In this document: positions 1-7,981 of the stretch, one piece after another | Layout of the letters: each line of letters starts with the position of its first letter | How positions within the stretch are numbered: the stretch's first letter is position 1 | DNA from: SHLQ01 sp964494395 | GTDB lineage: Bacteria; Actinomycetota; Acidimicrobiia; Acidimicrobiales; SHLQ01 | DNA: 37,504 bases | Direction of reading: 5' to 3' | NCBI GenBank assembly: GCA_964494395.1 | Contig: CAZBTI010000017.1 | Coordinates: forward strand, 1-37,504 | The notes under the pieces: model-generated | The model's database searches: none | What the model saw: the letters and a program-made list of their open reading frames with translations, nothing else | What the model was told of the DNA's origin: nothing | Translations under genes and position numbers: made by a program

Positions 1-263
1 CGACGACGACTGCTGCGCCGACGACGACTGCCCCTCCTGCTCCGGCAGCCAATGGTGGGGCGCTATTCCAGTCGAACTGTTCTAGTTGTCATGGATCCGA
101 CGGATCAGGGACTATCAGTGCTCCCAACATTACGGGCGTTGCCAATCCAGCCCGTGTCACGAACATCGTGACGAACGGCGGCTTCAGAATGCCATCATTC
201 CGCGACCGCCTTAGCGCTGAAGAGATCGAGGCAATCGCATCTCACGTGGTGAACAACCTCTAG
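1..263 (+). CDS. c-type cytochrome, C-terminal part (5' end outside window)
   Basis: The frame is open from the window edge and read in codons starting at base 3. It gives about 86 residues: a Thr/Ala/Pro-rich linker, a class I cytochrome c heme-binding motif CSSCH (about residues 31-35), and a later RMPSF that would supply the axial Met ligand. It ends in a helix (SAEEIEAIASHVVNNL) typical of small mono-heme cytochromes of the CBB3/cytochrome c6 type. The low-complexity linker suggests a membrane or lipoprotein anchor upstream that is not visible here. The gene is convergent with coxE, whose stop lies 11 bp away. An electron-transfer role is secure from the motif; a link to CO dehydrogenase is only positional. 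Confidence 0.85.
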   Translation, partial: TTTAAPTTTAPPAPAANGGALFQSNCSSCHGSDGSGTISAPNITGVANPARVTNIVTNGGFRMPSFRDRLSAEEIEAIASHVVNNL

Positions 264-274
264 AAGAGCGTCGA

Positions 275-1480
275 CTAGTTGGGGCGCCCCAGTTCCAGAA
301 TCACTTCTCGCATGGCGCTCAGACTGTGGCCAGAGAGCATTGCGGCGCAATGTGGGAGCGCGGCTGCCATGCCTCCCACGAGCGGTTCGAAGCCTGTAGC
401 CGAGGCGCGTGGGTTAACCCAAACAATGCGGTGACTGAGCCGCTCCAGCCGCTCCATCACGTGAGCGAGTTCTTCGGGTTCGTCGGTGTCCCAACCATCG
501 GAGGTCAGCAACACGACCGCTCCGCGGACAGAGGTAGACCACGTTGGGTTCGAGATCAGGGTCCGAAGACTGGTTGCGATCTTGGTGCCGGAGAAGCGAT
601 CATCGACGAGTTCTGATGCAGCATCGATCGCGTCTTCCGGTCGCTGTTCTCGAAGTGCCGGAGTAACGCGGGTGAGGTCGGTCGCGAAGGCGAAGACCTC
701 GGCCTGTACTTGGCTCGTCAATGCTCGCATCACGTGCATGTACGGGCGAGCGAAGGTCTGCATCGAACCCGAAACGTCTGCGAGCATCACGACCTTGCGT
801 GGACGCTGCACAGGCTCCTTCCACGCGAGCCTGATGGGGTCTCCACCGGTCCGGCGGGCGAGGGCGAGGGTCCGCCGCTGGTCGAGTTCGCTTCCATGAC
901 GGAGTCGTCGGGACCGTCTTGCGGGGCGAGTAGGCCAAGAGATGCGAGCGCGATCGAGCCACTCGCCGATCTGTGCGAGCTCACTATCGCTGAGCTGATC
1001 GAACGATTGGTCGGCGATTGCTGCGAGCTCGCTCGGCAAGAGTTCGGGTAATTCGATTTCGCTATCTTCAGGAGCTTCGGATTCTTCGGGTGCCGCCGAC
1101 GGGGTGCTCGACCACGGGACACCCCCGCTTCCGCTCGCGACTTGGTTCCGGGATGCCAGCTTGATCTGTGCTTCGTCCATGGTCGGCGGCTGGGTCTTGC
1201 CCCCCTTGCGGGCATTGCGTCCGATTGGAAGCGCCCCACCATCAAAGACGACATCGAATACCCGGTCAAAGGTCTCGAGGGACCGAACGTCGTGGATGAG
1301 CGAGACCCTGCTCAGCCAGTACATCTCGGTTCGTGTCCGGGGACGCGCATGCTCGAGTGCTGCGGCGAACCTCTCGCCGGAGTGGATCGAGACTGGGAGC
1401 CCTGCTCGTCTCAACCGGTCAACGAATGCAACGGCAAAGATGGCCCGATCGGTTCCGTCGAGCAGGCTTGTTCTGGACAC
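275..1480 (-). CDS. coxE: CoxE, von Willebrand factor A domain protein of CO dehydrogenase maturation
   Basis: CoxE-type VWA protein that works with the CoxD AAA+ ATPase in maturing the [CuSMoO2] centre of aerobic CO dehydrogenase (role known from Oligotropha). The N-terminus (DRAIFAVAFVDRLRRAGLPV) is typical of CoxE. An acidic Ser/Pro/Glu-rich linker follows, then the VWA domain with MIDAS motif DVSGSM at about residues 235-240, a threonine in SGTKIATSL and TSDGWDTDE near the end. The frame stays open upstream to 1621. I place the start at the GTG at 1480 (401 residues) because it overlaps the TAG of a small upstream ORF, and codon use upstream in this frame is poor. It is the last gene of the coxMSL operon. 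Confidence 0.88.
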   Translation of the reverse strand: MSRTSLLDGTDRAIFAVAFVDRLRRAGLPVSIHSGERFAAALEHARPRTRTEMYWLSRVSLIHDVRSLETFDRVFDVVFDGGALPIGRNARKGGKTQPPTMDEAQIKLASRNQVASGSGGVPWSSTPSAAPEESEAPEDSEIELPELLPSELAAIADQSFDQLSDSELAQIGEWLDRARISWPTRPARRSRRLRHGSELDQRRTLALARRTGGDPIRLAWKEPVQRPRKVVMLADVSGSMQTFARPYMHVMRALTSQVQAEVFAFATDLTRVTPALREQRPEDAIDAASELVDDRFSGTKIATSLRTLISNPTWSTSVRGAVVLLTSDGWDTDEPEELAHVMERLERLSHRIVWVNPRASATGFEPLVGGMAAALPHCAAMLSGHSLSAMREVILELGRPN

Positions 1481-1587
1481 TACTTCCGGTTCCGCCACCA
1501 CTGACGTACGAACCAGAAAGCCCCACCGCCAGCGAGGACGCTGTACTCGGCAACGATCAGGAACTCGTGGTGCGCCAGCAGGGTCAC
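1480..1587 (-). CDS. Unannotated 35-residue ORF between coxD and coxE
   Basis: A 35-codon frame (GTG start, TAG stop) bridges coxD and coxE. Its GTG overlaps the coxD stop as GTGA, it is preceded by GAGGAG at 8-nt spacing, and its TAG overlaps the coxE start as TAGTG. I count G or C at 29 of 35 third codon positions, whereas the overlapping upward extension of the coxE frame is poor in G/C there. The product begins MTLLAHHEFLIVAEYSVL, continues through a Gly/Ala/Phe/Trp hydrophobic stretch and ends with a basic tail (RQWWRNRK), so it could be a single-span or membrane-associated peptide. I do not recognise a family. The alternative is a fortuitous frame in a coxE leader; the double coupling and codon bias argue against that. 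Confidence 0.65.
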   Translation of the reverse strand: MTLLAHHEFLIVAEYSVLAGGGAFWFVRQWWRNRK

Positions 1588-2441
1588 GATGGGAGCTCCT
1601 CACGAACAACGAGGAGGTCATCGGGAGTCTTAGCGAGCAGTCCGAGCGTTCGTTCGGTCGTCTGATCGATGGTCGACACGCCGAGCACGCTCAGGGCACT
1701 CACCCAGTCGATTGTCTCGGCGAGGCCAGGAGGTTTATCGAGGCCCTTCGACCGGATGCCGCCGACAAACGCTGTGGCTGCATCGATGAGGTTCGCATCG
1801 GCGCCATCGACGTTGCGCCGCACGATTTCGGCCGCGCGAGCAGTCTCGGGGTAATCGATCCAGTGGTAGAGGCATCGGCGTTTTAGCGCGTCGTGTAATT
1901 CTCGCGAGCGGTTCGACGTGAGGACGACGATTGGCTTGACCTTCGCCTGAATTGTTCCAAGCTCTGGGATGGTCACCGACTGTTCGCCAAGGAACTCAAA
2001 GAGCAGCGCTTCAAACTCGTCGTCGGCGCGATCGATCTCGTCGATGAGCACAACAGGGGGCGTAGGACCGGGGTGATTGACCGCTGCGAGTAGGGGTCGT
2101 TCGACAAGGAACTCCTCGTTGAACAGGTCGGTGTCGTCAATCCGGTTTCCGCCCGACTCCGCCAGACGGATCGAGAGGAGCTGACGAGGGTAGTTCCACT
2201 CGTACAAGGCTTCGTTCGCAGAGATGCCCTCGTAGCACTGGAGACGCAGCAATGGTGTCTTGAGCGCCGTCGACATAGCCTTAGCGGCTGTCGTCTTTCC
2301 AACACCTGGCTCGCCCTCGAGGAGGAGTGGTTGTCCCAGTGCCTGAGCGAGAAACAATGCAGTAGCGAGCCCCTCGTCGACGATGTACGACTCGCCATCT
2401 AGCGCATTCTGGAGCGTGGCAATCGAATCAAAATCGGTCAT
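1584..2441 (-). CDS. coxD: CoxD, MoxR-family AAA+ ATPase
   Basis: MoxR-type AAA+ ATPase of 285 residues. In Oligotropha, CoxD is needed to build the sulfur- and copper-containing part of the CO dehydrogenase active site. Walker A is GEPGVGKT (residues 43-50), Walker B VVLIDEIDRAD (130-140), and a sensor-1-like stretch VVLTSNRSREL follows. Length is normal for CoxD/MoxR. The ATG lies 3 bp after the stop of the MocA-like gene, with GAAGG embedded in that gene's last codons. The stop overlaps the start of the small ORF, so translation through coxD, the small ORF and coxE is probably coupled. Confidence 0.92.
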   Translation of the reverse strand: MTDFDSIATLQNALDGESYIVDEGLATALFLAQALGQPLLLEGEPGVGKTTAAKAMSTALKTPLLRLQCYEGISANEALYEWNYPRQLLSIRLAESGGNRIDDTDLFNEEFLVERPLLAAVNHPGPTPPVVLIDEIDRADDEFEALLFEFLGEQSVTIPELGTIQAKVKPIVVLTSNRSRELHDALKRRCLYHWIDYPETARAAEIVRRNVDGADANLIDAATAFVGGIRSKGLDKPPGLAETIDWVSALSVLGVSTIDQTTERTLGLLAKTPDDLLVVREELPS

Positions 2442-2444
2442 TGG

Positions 2445-3029
2445 TTACCGGCCCTTCTCAGAAGCCAGAAGCGCTTCGTAGTCTTCCCAAGTGTCGACGT
2501 CGAGCGGCACGGTCGTATCGACCGTGACCTCACACACATCAAACTCTCCCGATTCGATCACCTTCCAAACAGCTTTGTCACCAGATAGGTCGGCGAGTCG
2601 ATCGAACGTTTCCTGGCTGAAGTAAAACGGGTGCCCAATGCCGTCTTGGTACTTGCACACCACGACCGGGTGCCCGGCTTGGGCGGCAGCGAGCACCGAT
2701 TCGATCGCTGCTTGAGACACTCCGGGTTGATCCCCGAGAAACATGATGAAGCCATCGACGTCGTCGAGGGTGCCCAGTGCCGAAACGATCGATGACGAGC
2801 ACCCTTTGCTGTGCTGCGCGCTCTCGACCACTTCGAAGCCGGTGAGATCGACCTGCTTACTCACCTCAGCAGCAGCGCCACCAATGGTGACGAGGCGCCG
2901 GGCGACAGGTGCGCTGTTTAAGACGTCGAGGGAAGCTTCGAGCAGCGTCTTGCCGTTGAACGGCAGCAACTGTTTTGGTTGTCCGAGTCGCCGGGACGAC
3001 CCGGCGGCAAGGAGCAGTCCAGCGACCAT
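2445..3029 (-). CDS. MocA-like molybdenum cofactor nucleotidyltransferase (MobA-like NTP transferase)
   Basis: A 194-residue protein of the MobA-like NTP-transferase family. The N-terminal nucleotide-binding signature LLLAAGSSRRLGQPKQLLPF and the mid-protein FLGDQPGV (metal/substrate site) are clear. Relatives such as MocA convert the molybdenum cofactor to the cytosine dinucleotide form (MCD), the form used by CO dehydrogenase large subunits, which fits the operon. The frame is open further upstream, but the ATG at 3029 puts the conserved VAGLLLAAG at the N-terminus. That ATG also lies 13 bp after the XdhC stop with a GAGGA site overlapping that stop. CTP specificity is inferred from context, not seen. 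Confidence 0.87.
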   Translation of the reverse strand: MVAGLLLAAGSSRRLGQPKQLLPFNGKTLLEASLDVLNSAPVARRLVTIGGAAAEVSKQVDLTGFEVVESAQHSKGCSSSIVSALGTLDDVDGFIMFLGDQPGVSQAAIESVLAAAQAGHPVVVCKYQDGIGHPFYFSQETFDRLADLSGDKAVWKVIESGEFDVCEVTVDTTVPLDVDTWEDYEALLASEKGR

Positions 3030-3042
3030 CACGCGGAGTTCC

Positions 3043-3942
3043 TCACGAGACCTGCAGTTCCTCGCTGTGGCGAGTGCGGCAACCAACGTTGCAGTACCAG
3101 AAGTCGTCGCCGTCGTGATGGAGGTGAGGCGTGTCGTCTCGAACGAGGACGGTCATGCCGCAGATCGGGTCGATGGTTTCGACCGGGGCGATTGGTTGAG
3201 TGGTCTTTGGGGCGGTCAGGCCATCGAGTCGTACTGCACGCGTTACTTCGGCAAGCACGGAGATTGCGACCTCCTCAGCGGTGCGGGCACCGATATCGAT
3301 GCCGACGGGGGAGTGGATGACGGAGCGAGCATCTGGGTCGAGGTGGAGTGAATCGATCACGGCGGTACCTCGCTTTGAACTCGCGACGAGTCCAACGAAG
3401 CCGACCTCGGCTTCGATTGCCGCGGCGATGGAGTCTTCCTCGTGTCGGCCGTGACTCGAGATGAGTACGGCGAGTGAGCCGGCAACATCGGCAACGCCGT
3501 TCGGCGTGTGGACAACGCGATAACCCATCTGGGTTCCGAAGGAGACGAGGGCTTCGGCGATTGGAGTGCTACCGACGATCGCGAGTTGGCCTGCGGGAAG
3601 TTTTGGTTCCAAGAACACCTCTATTGCGCCGCCGGAAAGGCATGGGTTCACGACCGCATCTGCTCCCGGACGTTCGGGGAAAGGGTCGCCGTCTTCGGGT
3701 AAGACCCGAAGGAGTAGCGCCTCCCCCGATTCCAGCACGTTAAGCGCGGCGATCTTGACCGAGCCTTCCGCGCACTGACCACCGACAAATCCTTCGATCG
3801 ACCCGTCGCTTTGAATTACTGCGGCGTCACCAGGCCGAGCCGATGTCGGCATTTCGGCACGCACAACCGTGGCGAGCACAAACGCGACGCGCTGATCGAC
3901 GAGTTCTGCCACGCGGGCTTGAATTCGACTTGCTGCGGTCAT
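3043..3942 (-). CDS. XdhC/CoxF-family maturation factor with C-terminal YHS domain
   Basis: A 299-residue XdhC/CoxI-family protein. XdhC proteins bind molybdenum cofactor and help its sulfuration and insertion into xanthine-oxidase-family enzymes. The N-terminal domain carries the family pattern VLATVV...SARPGDAAVI...GFVGGQCAEGSV. A Rossmann-like C-terminal domain starts near LAIVGSTPIAEAL. The last 47 residues form a YHS-type metal-binding domain: DPICGM (Cys261) followed by FWYCNVGC (Cys284, Cys288). ATG 3942 was chosen because GGAAGGAG precedes it, and the longer open frame upstream overlaps coxL with no family similarity. It follows the coxL stop by 52 bp. Confidence 0.88.
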   Translation of the reverse strand: MTAASRIQARVAELVDQRVAFVLATVVRAEMPTSARPGDAAVIQSDGSIEGFVGGQCAEGSVKIAALNVLESGEALLLRVLPEDGDPFPERPGADAVVNPCLSGGAIEVFLEPKLPAGQLAIVGSTPIAEALVSFGTQMGYRVVHTPNGVADVAGSLAVLISSHGRHEEDSIAAAIEAEVGFVGLVASSKRGTAVIDSLHLDPDARSVIHSPVGIDIGARTAEEVAISVLAEVTRAVRLDGLTAPKTTQPIAPVETIDPICGMTVLVRDDTPHLHHDGDDFWYCNVGCRTRHSEELQVS

Positions 3943-3994
3943 GTTTGTGCTCCTTCCACGATTCTGCTGGTACCTGTATTGAATTTCGCCGCGT

Positions 3995-6391
3995 CTAGAT
4001 TGGCGGCGTTGCGTTGCCTTGCATTGCTTCCCACACCCGTGAAGGTGTGAGCGGCATATCGGCATGGCGCACGCCGAATGGCTTGAGTGCATCGACGACG
4101 GCGTTGACGATCGCTGGAGGCGATCCAACCGTTGCCGACTCTCCAATGCCCTTCGCTCCGATCGGGTGATGGGGCGAAGGTGTAATCGTGTGTCCCGTCT
4201 CCCAATCCGGTGTTTCCATCGCTGTCGGAATGAGATAGTCCATCAGCGAGCCGCCGAGGCAGTTGCCGTCCTCATCGAATGCGATCATTTCCATCAACGC
4301 CATGCCGACACCGTCGGCGAGCCCACCATGGACCTGGCCTTCGATGATCAGCGGGTTGATGGGTGTTCCACAATCGTCGACCGCAATGAAACGACGTACC
4401 TTGACCTCGGCGGTGCCAGGGTCGATGTCGACGACGCAGATGTATGCGCCAAAGGGGTACGTGAGGTTGTCGGGGTTGTAGCAGATCTGCGCCTCGAGGC
4501 CGCCCTCGATGCCGTCGGGGAGGTCTCCAGCACCGTGAGCTCGCATAGCGATGTCTTGGATCGTGACCGACTTGGACGGGTCGCCCTTCACGGCGAAGGA
4601 CCCTTTCTTCCATTCGAGATCCGACACGGAAACTTCGAGCATTCCAGATGCGATGAGCTGCGCTTTATCGACCACCTTGCGAGCAACGAGCGCAGCTGCT
4701 GCCCCAGACACAGGAGTCGACCGAGAACCGTAGGTTCCCAAACCGAACGGCGTGTTGTCGGTGTCGCCGTGGACAACATCGATGTCCTCGGGAGGAATGC
4801 CGGTCTCTTCAGCAATGATCTGCGCGAACGTCGTCTCGTGGCCTTGGCCTTGGGTCTTCACCGAGAGGCGAACAACGGCCTTACCCGTTGGGTGAACACG
4901 AAGTTCGCAACCATCGGCCATGCCGAGGCCCAAGATGTCCATGTCCTTGCGAGGACCAGCGCCTACAGCTTCGGTGAAGAACGAGATACCAATTCCCATG
5001 ATCTCGCCACGCTCACGCTTTTCAGCCTGTTCCTTGCGGAGCTCATCGTAGCCAGCCATCTCCATGGCCTTGCGCATCGTGGGTTCGTAGTCACCGGAGT
5101 CGTAGACCCAGCCCGTCTTGGTTTCATACGGGAACTGGTCTGGCTGTATGAAGTTCTTCAGTCGCAGCTCGGCGGGGTCCATGTCGAGTTCGTAGGCCAG
5201 ACAATCGACCAAACGCTCCACCATGTAGACCGCCTCGGTGATGCGGAACGAACACGCGTAGGCAACGCCGCCGGGCGCCTTGTTCGTATACACCGCTTCC
5301 ATCGACGAGTACGCAGCCTTCAAGTCGTACGAACCGGTGAAGACGCCAAAGAATCCCGCCGGGTACTTCACGGGTGCCGCGACGCCGTTGAATGCTCCGT
5401 GGTCGGCGAGCACGTGGCCACCAACAGCGAGGATCTGTCCGTCGCTTGTGGCGCAAATCTTGCCGTCCATGATGTAGTCGCGGGCAAAGCCGGTGGACAC
5501 CAGGTTCTCGGTACGGTCTTCCATCCATTTGACCGGCTTGCCGATCAGCAGGGATGCCACGATCGCGCACACGTAGCCCGGATAGATCGGCACCTTGTTA
5601 CCGAAGCCGCCACCGATGTCGGGGGCGATGACCCGGATCTTGTGTTCTGGGAGACCAGCGACGAGGGCATATAGCGTCCGGTGTGCGTGCGGCGCTTGCG
5701 TGGTGCTCCACAGCGTGAGCTTGCCCGACACGGGGTCGAGGTCGGCCACGGCGCCACAGGTCTCCATTGGAGCGGGGTGAACTCTCGGGTAGATGATCTC
5801 TTGTTCGACTTTGACGTCGGCGCTTTCCCAAACCGCGTCGAACTCGGCCTTTTCTCCAGCATCCCAATCGAAGACGTGGTTGTCGGCTTTGTCTTCGAGG
5901 TCGGTGCGGATAACGCCAGCGTCAGCATCCATTGCCTTACGGACATCGATGACCGGATCGAGAAAGTCGTATTCGACATCGATCAGTTCGAGCGCGTCCC
6001 GTGCCGCGTACTTGTCCTCGGCAACAACGAAGGCAACCTCTTGGTGCTGGAAACGCACCTTGTCGGTGGCGAGCACGGCCTGGACGTCGTTCGACAGCGT
6101 GGGCATCCACGCCAAGTTGTGCTCGGCGAGGTCGGCGCCCGTCACGACTGCGACCACCTTCGGGTGGGCCTCAGCTGCGCTCTTGTCGATGTTGACGATG
6201 GTTCCGTGCGCGATCGGTGAACGGAGGATCGCGAGATGGAGCATCCCGGGGAGCGTCACGTCGTCAACGAATTGGCCCTTGCCGCGGACGAGGCGAGCGT
6301 CCTCCTTGCGGAGCATCTTGCCAAAGCCCACCGGGTTGCCTTCGGGCGACAGGGCTTCGTCGCTGGTTGTTGGTTCGTCGGTCACGGTCAT
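3995..6391 (-). CDS. coxL: Aerobic carbon monoxide dehydrogenase large subunit, form I
   Basis: Molybdenum subunit (798 residues) of CO dehydrogenase, which oxidises CO with water to CO2 and passes electrons via CoxS and CoxM to the respiratory chain. The catalytic loop is AYACSFR (residues 377-383). This matches the AYxCSFR form I signature, with Cys380 at the position of the Cu-binding cysteine; form II proteins have AYRGAGR. Also present are STTQAPH (about 229-235), the molybdopterin-contacting GGGFGNK, TQGQGHETTFAQ, and the GIGESATVGSPPA loop with the catalytic glutamate near the C-terminus. The start ATG overlaps the coxS stop as ATGA and has GGAG upstream. Order M-S-L is that of form I operons. 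Confidence 0.97.
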   Translation of the reverse strand: MTVTDEPTTSDEALSPEGNPVGFGKMLRKEDARLVRGKGQFVDDVTLPGMLHLAILRSPIAHGTIVNIDKSAAEAHPKVVAVVTGADLAEHNLAWMPTLSNDVQAVLATDKVRFQHQEVAFVVAEDKYAARDALELIDVEYDFLDPVIDVRKAMDADAGVIRTDLEDKADNHVFDWDAGEKAEFDAVWESADVKVEQEIIYPRVHPAPMETCGAVADLDPVSGKLTLWSTTQAPHAHRTLYALVAGLPEHKIRVIAPDIGGGFGNKVPIYPGYVCAIVASLLIGKPVKWMEDRTENLVSTGFARDYIMDGKICATSDGQILAVGGHVLADHGAFNGVAAPVKYPAGFFGVFTGSYDLKAAYSSMEAVYTNKAPGGVAYACSFRITEAVYMVERLVDCLAYELDMDPAELRLKNFIQPDQFPYETKTGWVYDSGDYEPTMRKAMEMAGYDELRKEQAEKRERGEIMGIGISFFTEAVGAGPRKDMDILGLGMADGCELRVHPTGKAVVRLSVKTQGQGHETTFAQIIAEETGIPPEDIDVVHGDTDNTPFGLGTYGSRSTPVSGAAAALVARKVVDKAQLIASGMLEVSVSDLEWKKGSFAVKGDPSKSVTIQDIAMRAHGAGDLPDGIEGGLEAQICYNPDNLTYPFGAYICVVDIDPGTAEVKVRRFIAVDDCGTPINPLIIEGQVHGGLADGVGMALMEMIAFDEDGNCLGGSLMDYLIPTAMETPDWETGHTITPSPHHPIGAKGIGESATVGSPPAIVNAVVDALKPFGVRHADMPLTPSRVWEAMQGNATPPI

Positions 6392-6873
6392 GATGAAGCT
6401 CCTACGGCTACGGCGTTCTCCGCGTTGGCAGCCCATTGGATTGAGCGGACGATCATCGAGTAGCCGGTGCAGCGACAAATTTGGCCGCTGATCGCTTCAC
6501 GAATCTCTTCTTCTGATGGGTTTGGGTTCTTGTTGAGGAGCGCACGCGAGGTCATCAACATGCCCGGCGTGCAGTAGCCGCACTGCAGGCCGTGTTCTTG
6601 TATGAAACCCTGCTGGACCGGGTCGAGAACTCCGTCTTGTTCGAGGTCTTCGACGGTGCGGACGGTTCGCCCGCCGGCCATTGCAGCCAGCACGGTGCAG
6701 CTCTTGACAGGTTGTTCGTCCATCCACACCACACAGGTGCCGCAGTTCGATGTATCGCATCCCCAGTGCGTTCCGGTGAGGCCAATCTCGTCGCGCAAGA
6801 AATGCACGAGGAGTTGCCTTCCCTCGATGTCTTTGGTCTGGTCGACCCCGTTTACGTTGATCGTTACTTCCAT
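6388..6873 (-). CDS. coxS: Aerobic carbon monoxide dehydrogenase small iron-sulfur subunit
   Basis: A 161-residue protein carrying two [2Fe-2S] clusters. The N-terminal plant-ferredoxin-like domain has Cys39, Cys44, Cys47 and Cys59 (CDTSNCGTC...C). The C-terminal helical domain has Cys98 and Cys101 (QCGYC) and Cys133 and Cys135 (ICRCTGY). It shuttles electrons from the Mo centre in CoxL to FAD in CoxM. The gene starts 2 bp after the coxM stop, with GGAGGT overlapping that stop, and shares ATGA with coxL, so the three subunits are probably translated in step. Confidence 0.97.
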   Translation of the reverse strand: MEVTINVNGVDQTKDIEGRQLLVHFLRDEIGLTGTHWGCDTSNCGTCVVWMDEQPVKSCTVLAAMAGGRTVRTVEDLEQDGVLDPVQQGFIQEHGLQCGYCTPGMLMTSRALLNKNPNPSEEEIREAISGQICRCTGYSMIVRSIQWAANAENAVAVGASS

Positions 6874-6875
6874 TT

Positions 6876-7754
6876 CTAGACCTCCTGGCCAGTAGCTCGG
6901 GCTACGGCGGTGCGTAGCGATCGTTGCGTAAGTTCGTTTGCGAGATGCTTCTTGTATTCGGCGCTGCCCCGCATATCGGTATCGGGGTCGCAGTTTGCCG
7001 AAGCCACCGCGCCTACCTGAGCAAAGAGCTCTTCAGATGGTGTAACCCCTTGTAGTAACTCGGTAGCGGCATCGATTGTTGTGGTGTTGGGGCCGACCGC
7101 AGCCAAGCCAACACGTCCGTCAGAAATGACGCCGCCGTCCATCCAAACCGCAGCACCGGCGGACACAACCGCCCAGTCGCCGGCTCGTCGTTCGACTTTG
7201 TTGTAGGCGCTACTGCCGTTGGCGCGGATCGGAATGCGGATCTCGGTCAACATCTCGGCATCGCCAATGGCTGTTTCGTACGGGCCTTGGTGGAAGTCGT
7301 GCATAGTCACCATGCGATCTCCACCCGATCCACGGATGACAACCGAAGCGTCGAGCGTCGAGCACACCGCAGACAGATCCTCGGAAGGGTCGGCTTGAGC
7401 GAGTGAACCGCCGATCGTTCCGCGGTTGCGCACAACCGGGTCTGCAATGACCTTCTCCGCATCTCGGAACATGGGGAAGTGATGAGCCAACTCGTCACTC
7501 TCGAGGATCTGTTGGTGACGAGCCATCGCGCCGATGCGCATCTCGTTACCTTCTACCTTGATGTAGCCGAGGTCGGACTCGAGATCGTTGATATCGATGA
7601 TGTACTCGGGGTTTGCGAGACGAAGCCTCATCATTGGCAAGAGGCTGTGACCTCCAGCGATCAGTCGGGCTTCTGAGCCCAGGCGTTCGAGCAGGCCAAT
7701 CGCGTGGTCGACGCTCGTTGCTCGTTCGTATTCGAACGGTGCGGGTACTTGCAT
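6876..7754 (-). CDS. coxM: Aerobic carbon monoxide dehydrogenase medium FAD subunit
   Basis: FAD-binding subunit (292 residues) of the xanthine-oxidase-type CO dehydrogenase. The two FAD pyrophosphate-contacting motifs are present: AGGHS (residues 33-37) and TIGGS (113-117). A CO dehydrogenase flavoprotein C-terminal domain follows. It accepts electrons from CoxS and is expected to reduce the quinone pool or another carrier at the membrane. The ATG has AAGGGGAG 5 nt upstream. It is the first gene of the operon; an inverted repeat shared with the coxG promoter lies about 69 bp upstream of the start codon. Confidence 0.96.
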   Translation of the reverse strand: MQVPAPFEYERATSVDHAIGLLERLGSEARLIAGGHSLLPMMRLRLANPEYIIDINDLESDLGYIKVEGNEMRIGAMARHQQILESDELAHHFPMFRDAEKVIADPVVRNRGTIGGSLAQADPSEDLSAVCSTLDASVVIRGSGGDRMVTMHDFHQGPYETAIGDAEMLTEIRIPIRANGSSAYNKVERRAGDWAVVSAGAAVWMDGGVISDGRVGLAAVGPNTTTIDAATELLQGVTPSEELFAQVGAVASANCDPDTDMRGSAEYKKHLANELTQRSLRTAVARATGQEV

Positions 7755-7811
7755 GGTTCTCCCCTTGAAAAGACGTGGCTTACGTCACACTCGCGGACGA
7801 CGGCCAACCCG

Positions 7812-7839
7812 GTCAACGTGACTTAAGGGATCGCTTAAT
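7812..7839 (-). promoter_or_regulatory. Putative LysR-type operator and promoter region of the coxMSL operon
   Basis: An inverted repeat TTAAG-6 nt-CTTAA (7823-7838) is joined on the coxM side to GTCAACGTG. Read toward coxM, the shared core is CTTAAGTCACGTTGAC, which ends in a -35-like TTGAC. The identical 16-mer occurs before coxG at almost the same distance from the start codon. No good -10 box is visible, as is common for activator-dependent promoters. The divergent LysR-type gene is the obvious candidate regulator. Confidence 0.6.
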
Positions 7840-7881
7840 CAACCTGTCCACGAGTGAGTCCTACCGCTGACCTCGATACAG
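7827..7881. repeat. Left copy of 55-bp exact duplication flanking the first N gap
   Basis: These 55 bp recur identically right after the 100 Ns at 7982-8036. An exact 55-bp match at both contig ends looks like an unmerged de Bruijn-graph overlap (k = 55), so the true sequence probably contains one copy and no gap. Confidence 0.9.
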
Positions 7882-7981
7882 NNNNNNNNNNNNNNNNNNN
7901 NNNNNNNNNNNNNNNNNNNNNNNNNNNNNNNNNNNNNNNNNNNNNNNNNNNNNNNNNNNNNNNNNNNNNNNNNNNNNNNNN
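7882..7981. other. Assembly gap of 100 N
   Basis: A run of exactly 100 N, a conventional filler for unknown length. It lies in the 358-bp gene-free stretch between coxM and coxG. Apart from the gap, that stretch holds the cox operator, the 55-bp duplication and one weak inverted repeat. Confidence 0.99.

Noticed and set aside
1481..1621. Upstream extension of coxE to the ATG at 1621
   Set aside because: Codon use in this frame is poor, and the stretch overlaps both coxD and a better-biased small frame. The CoxE family N-terminus begins after the GTG at 1480.
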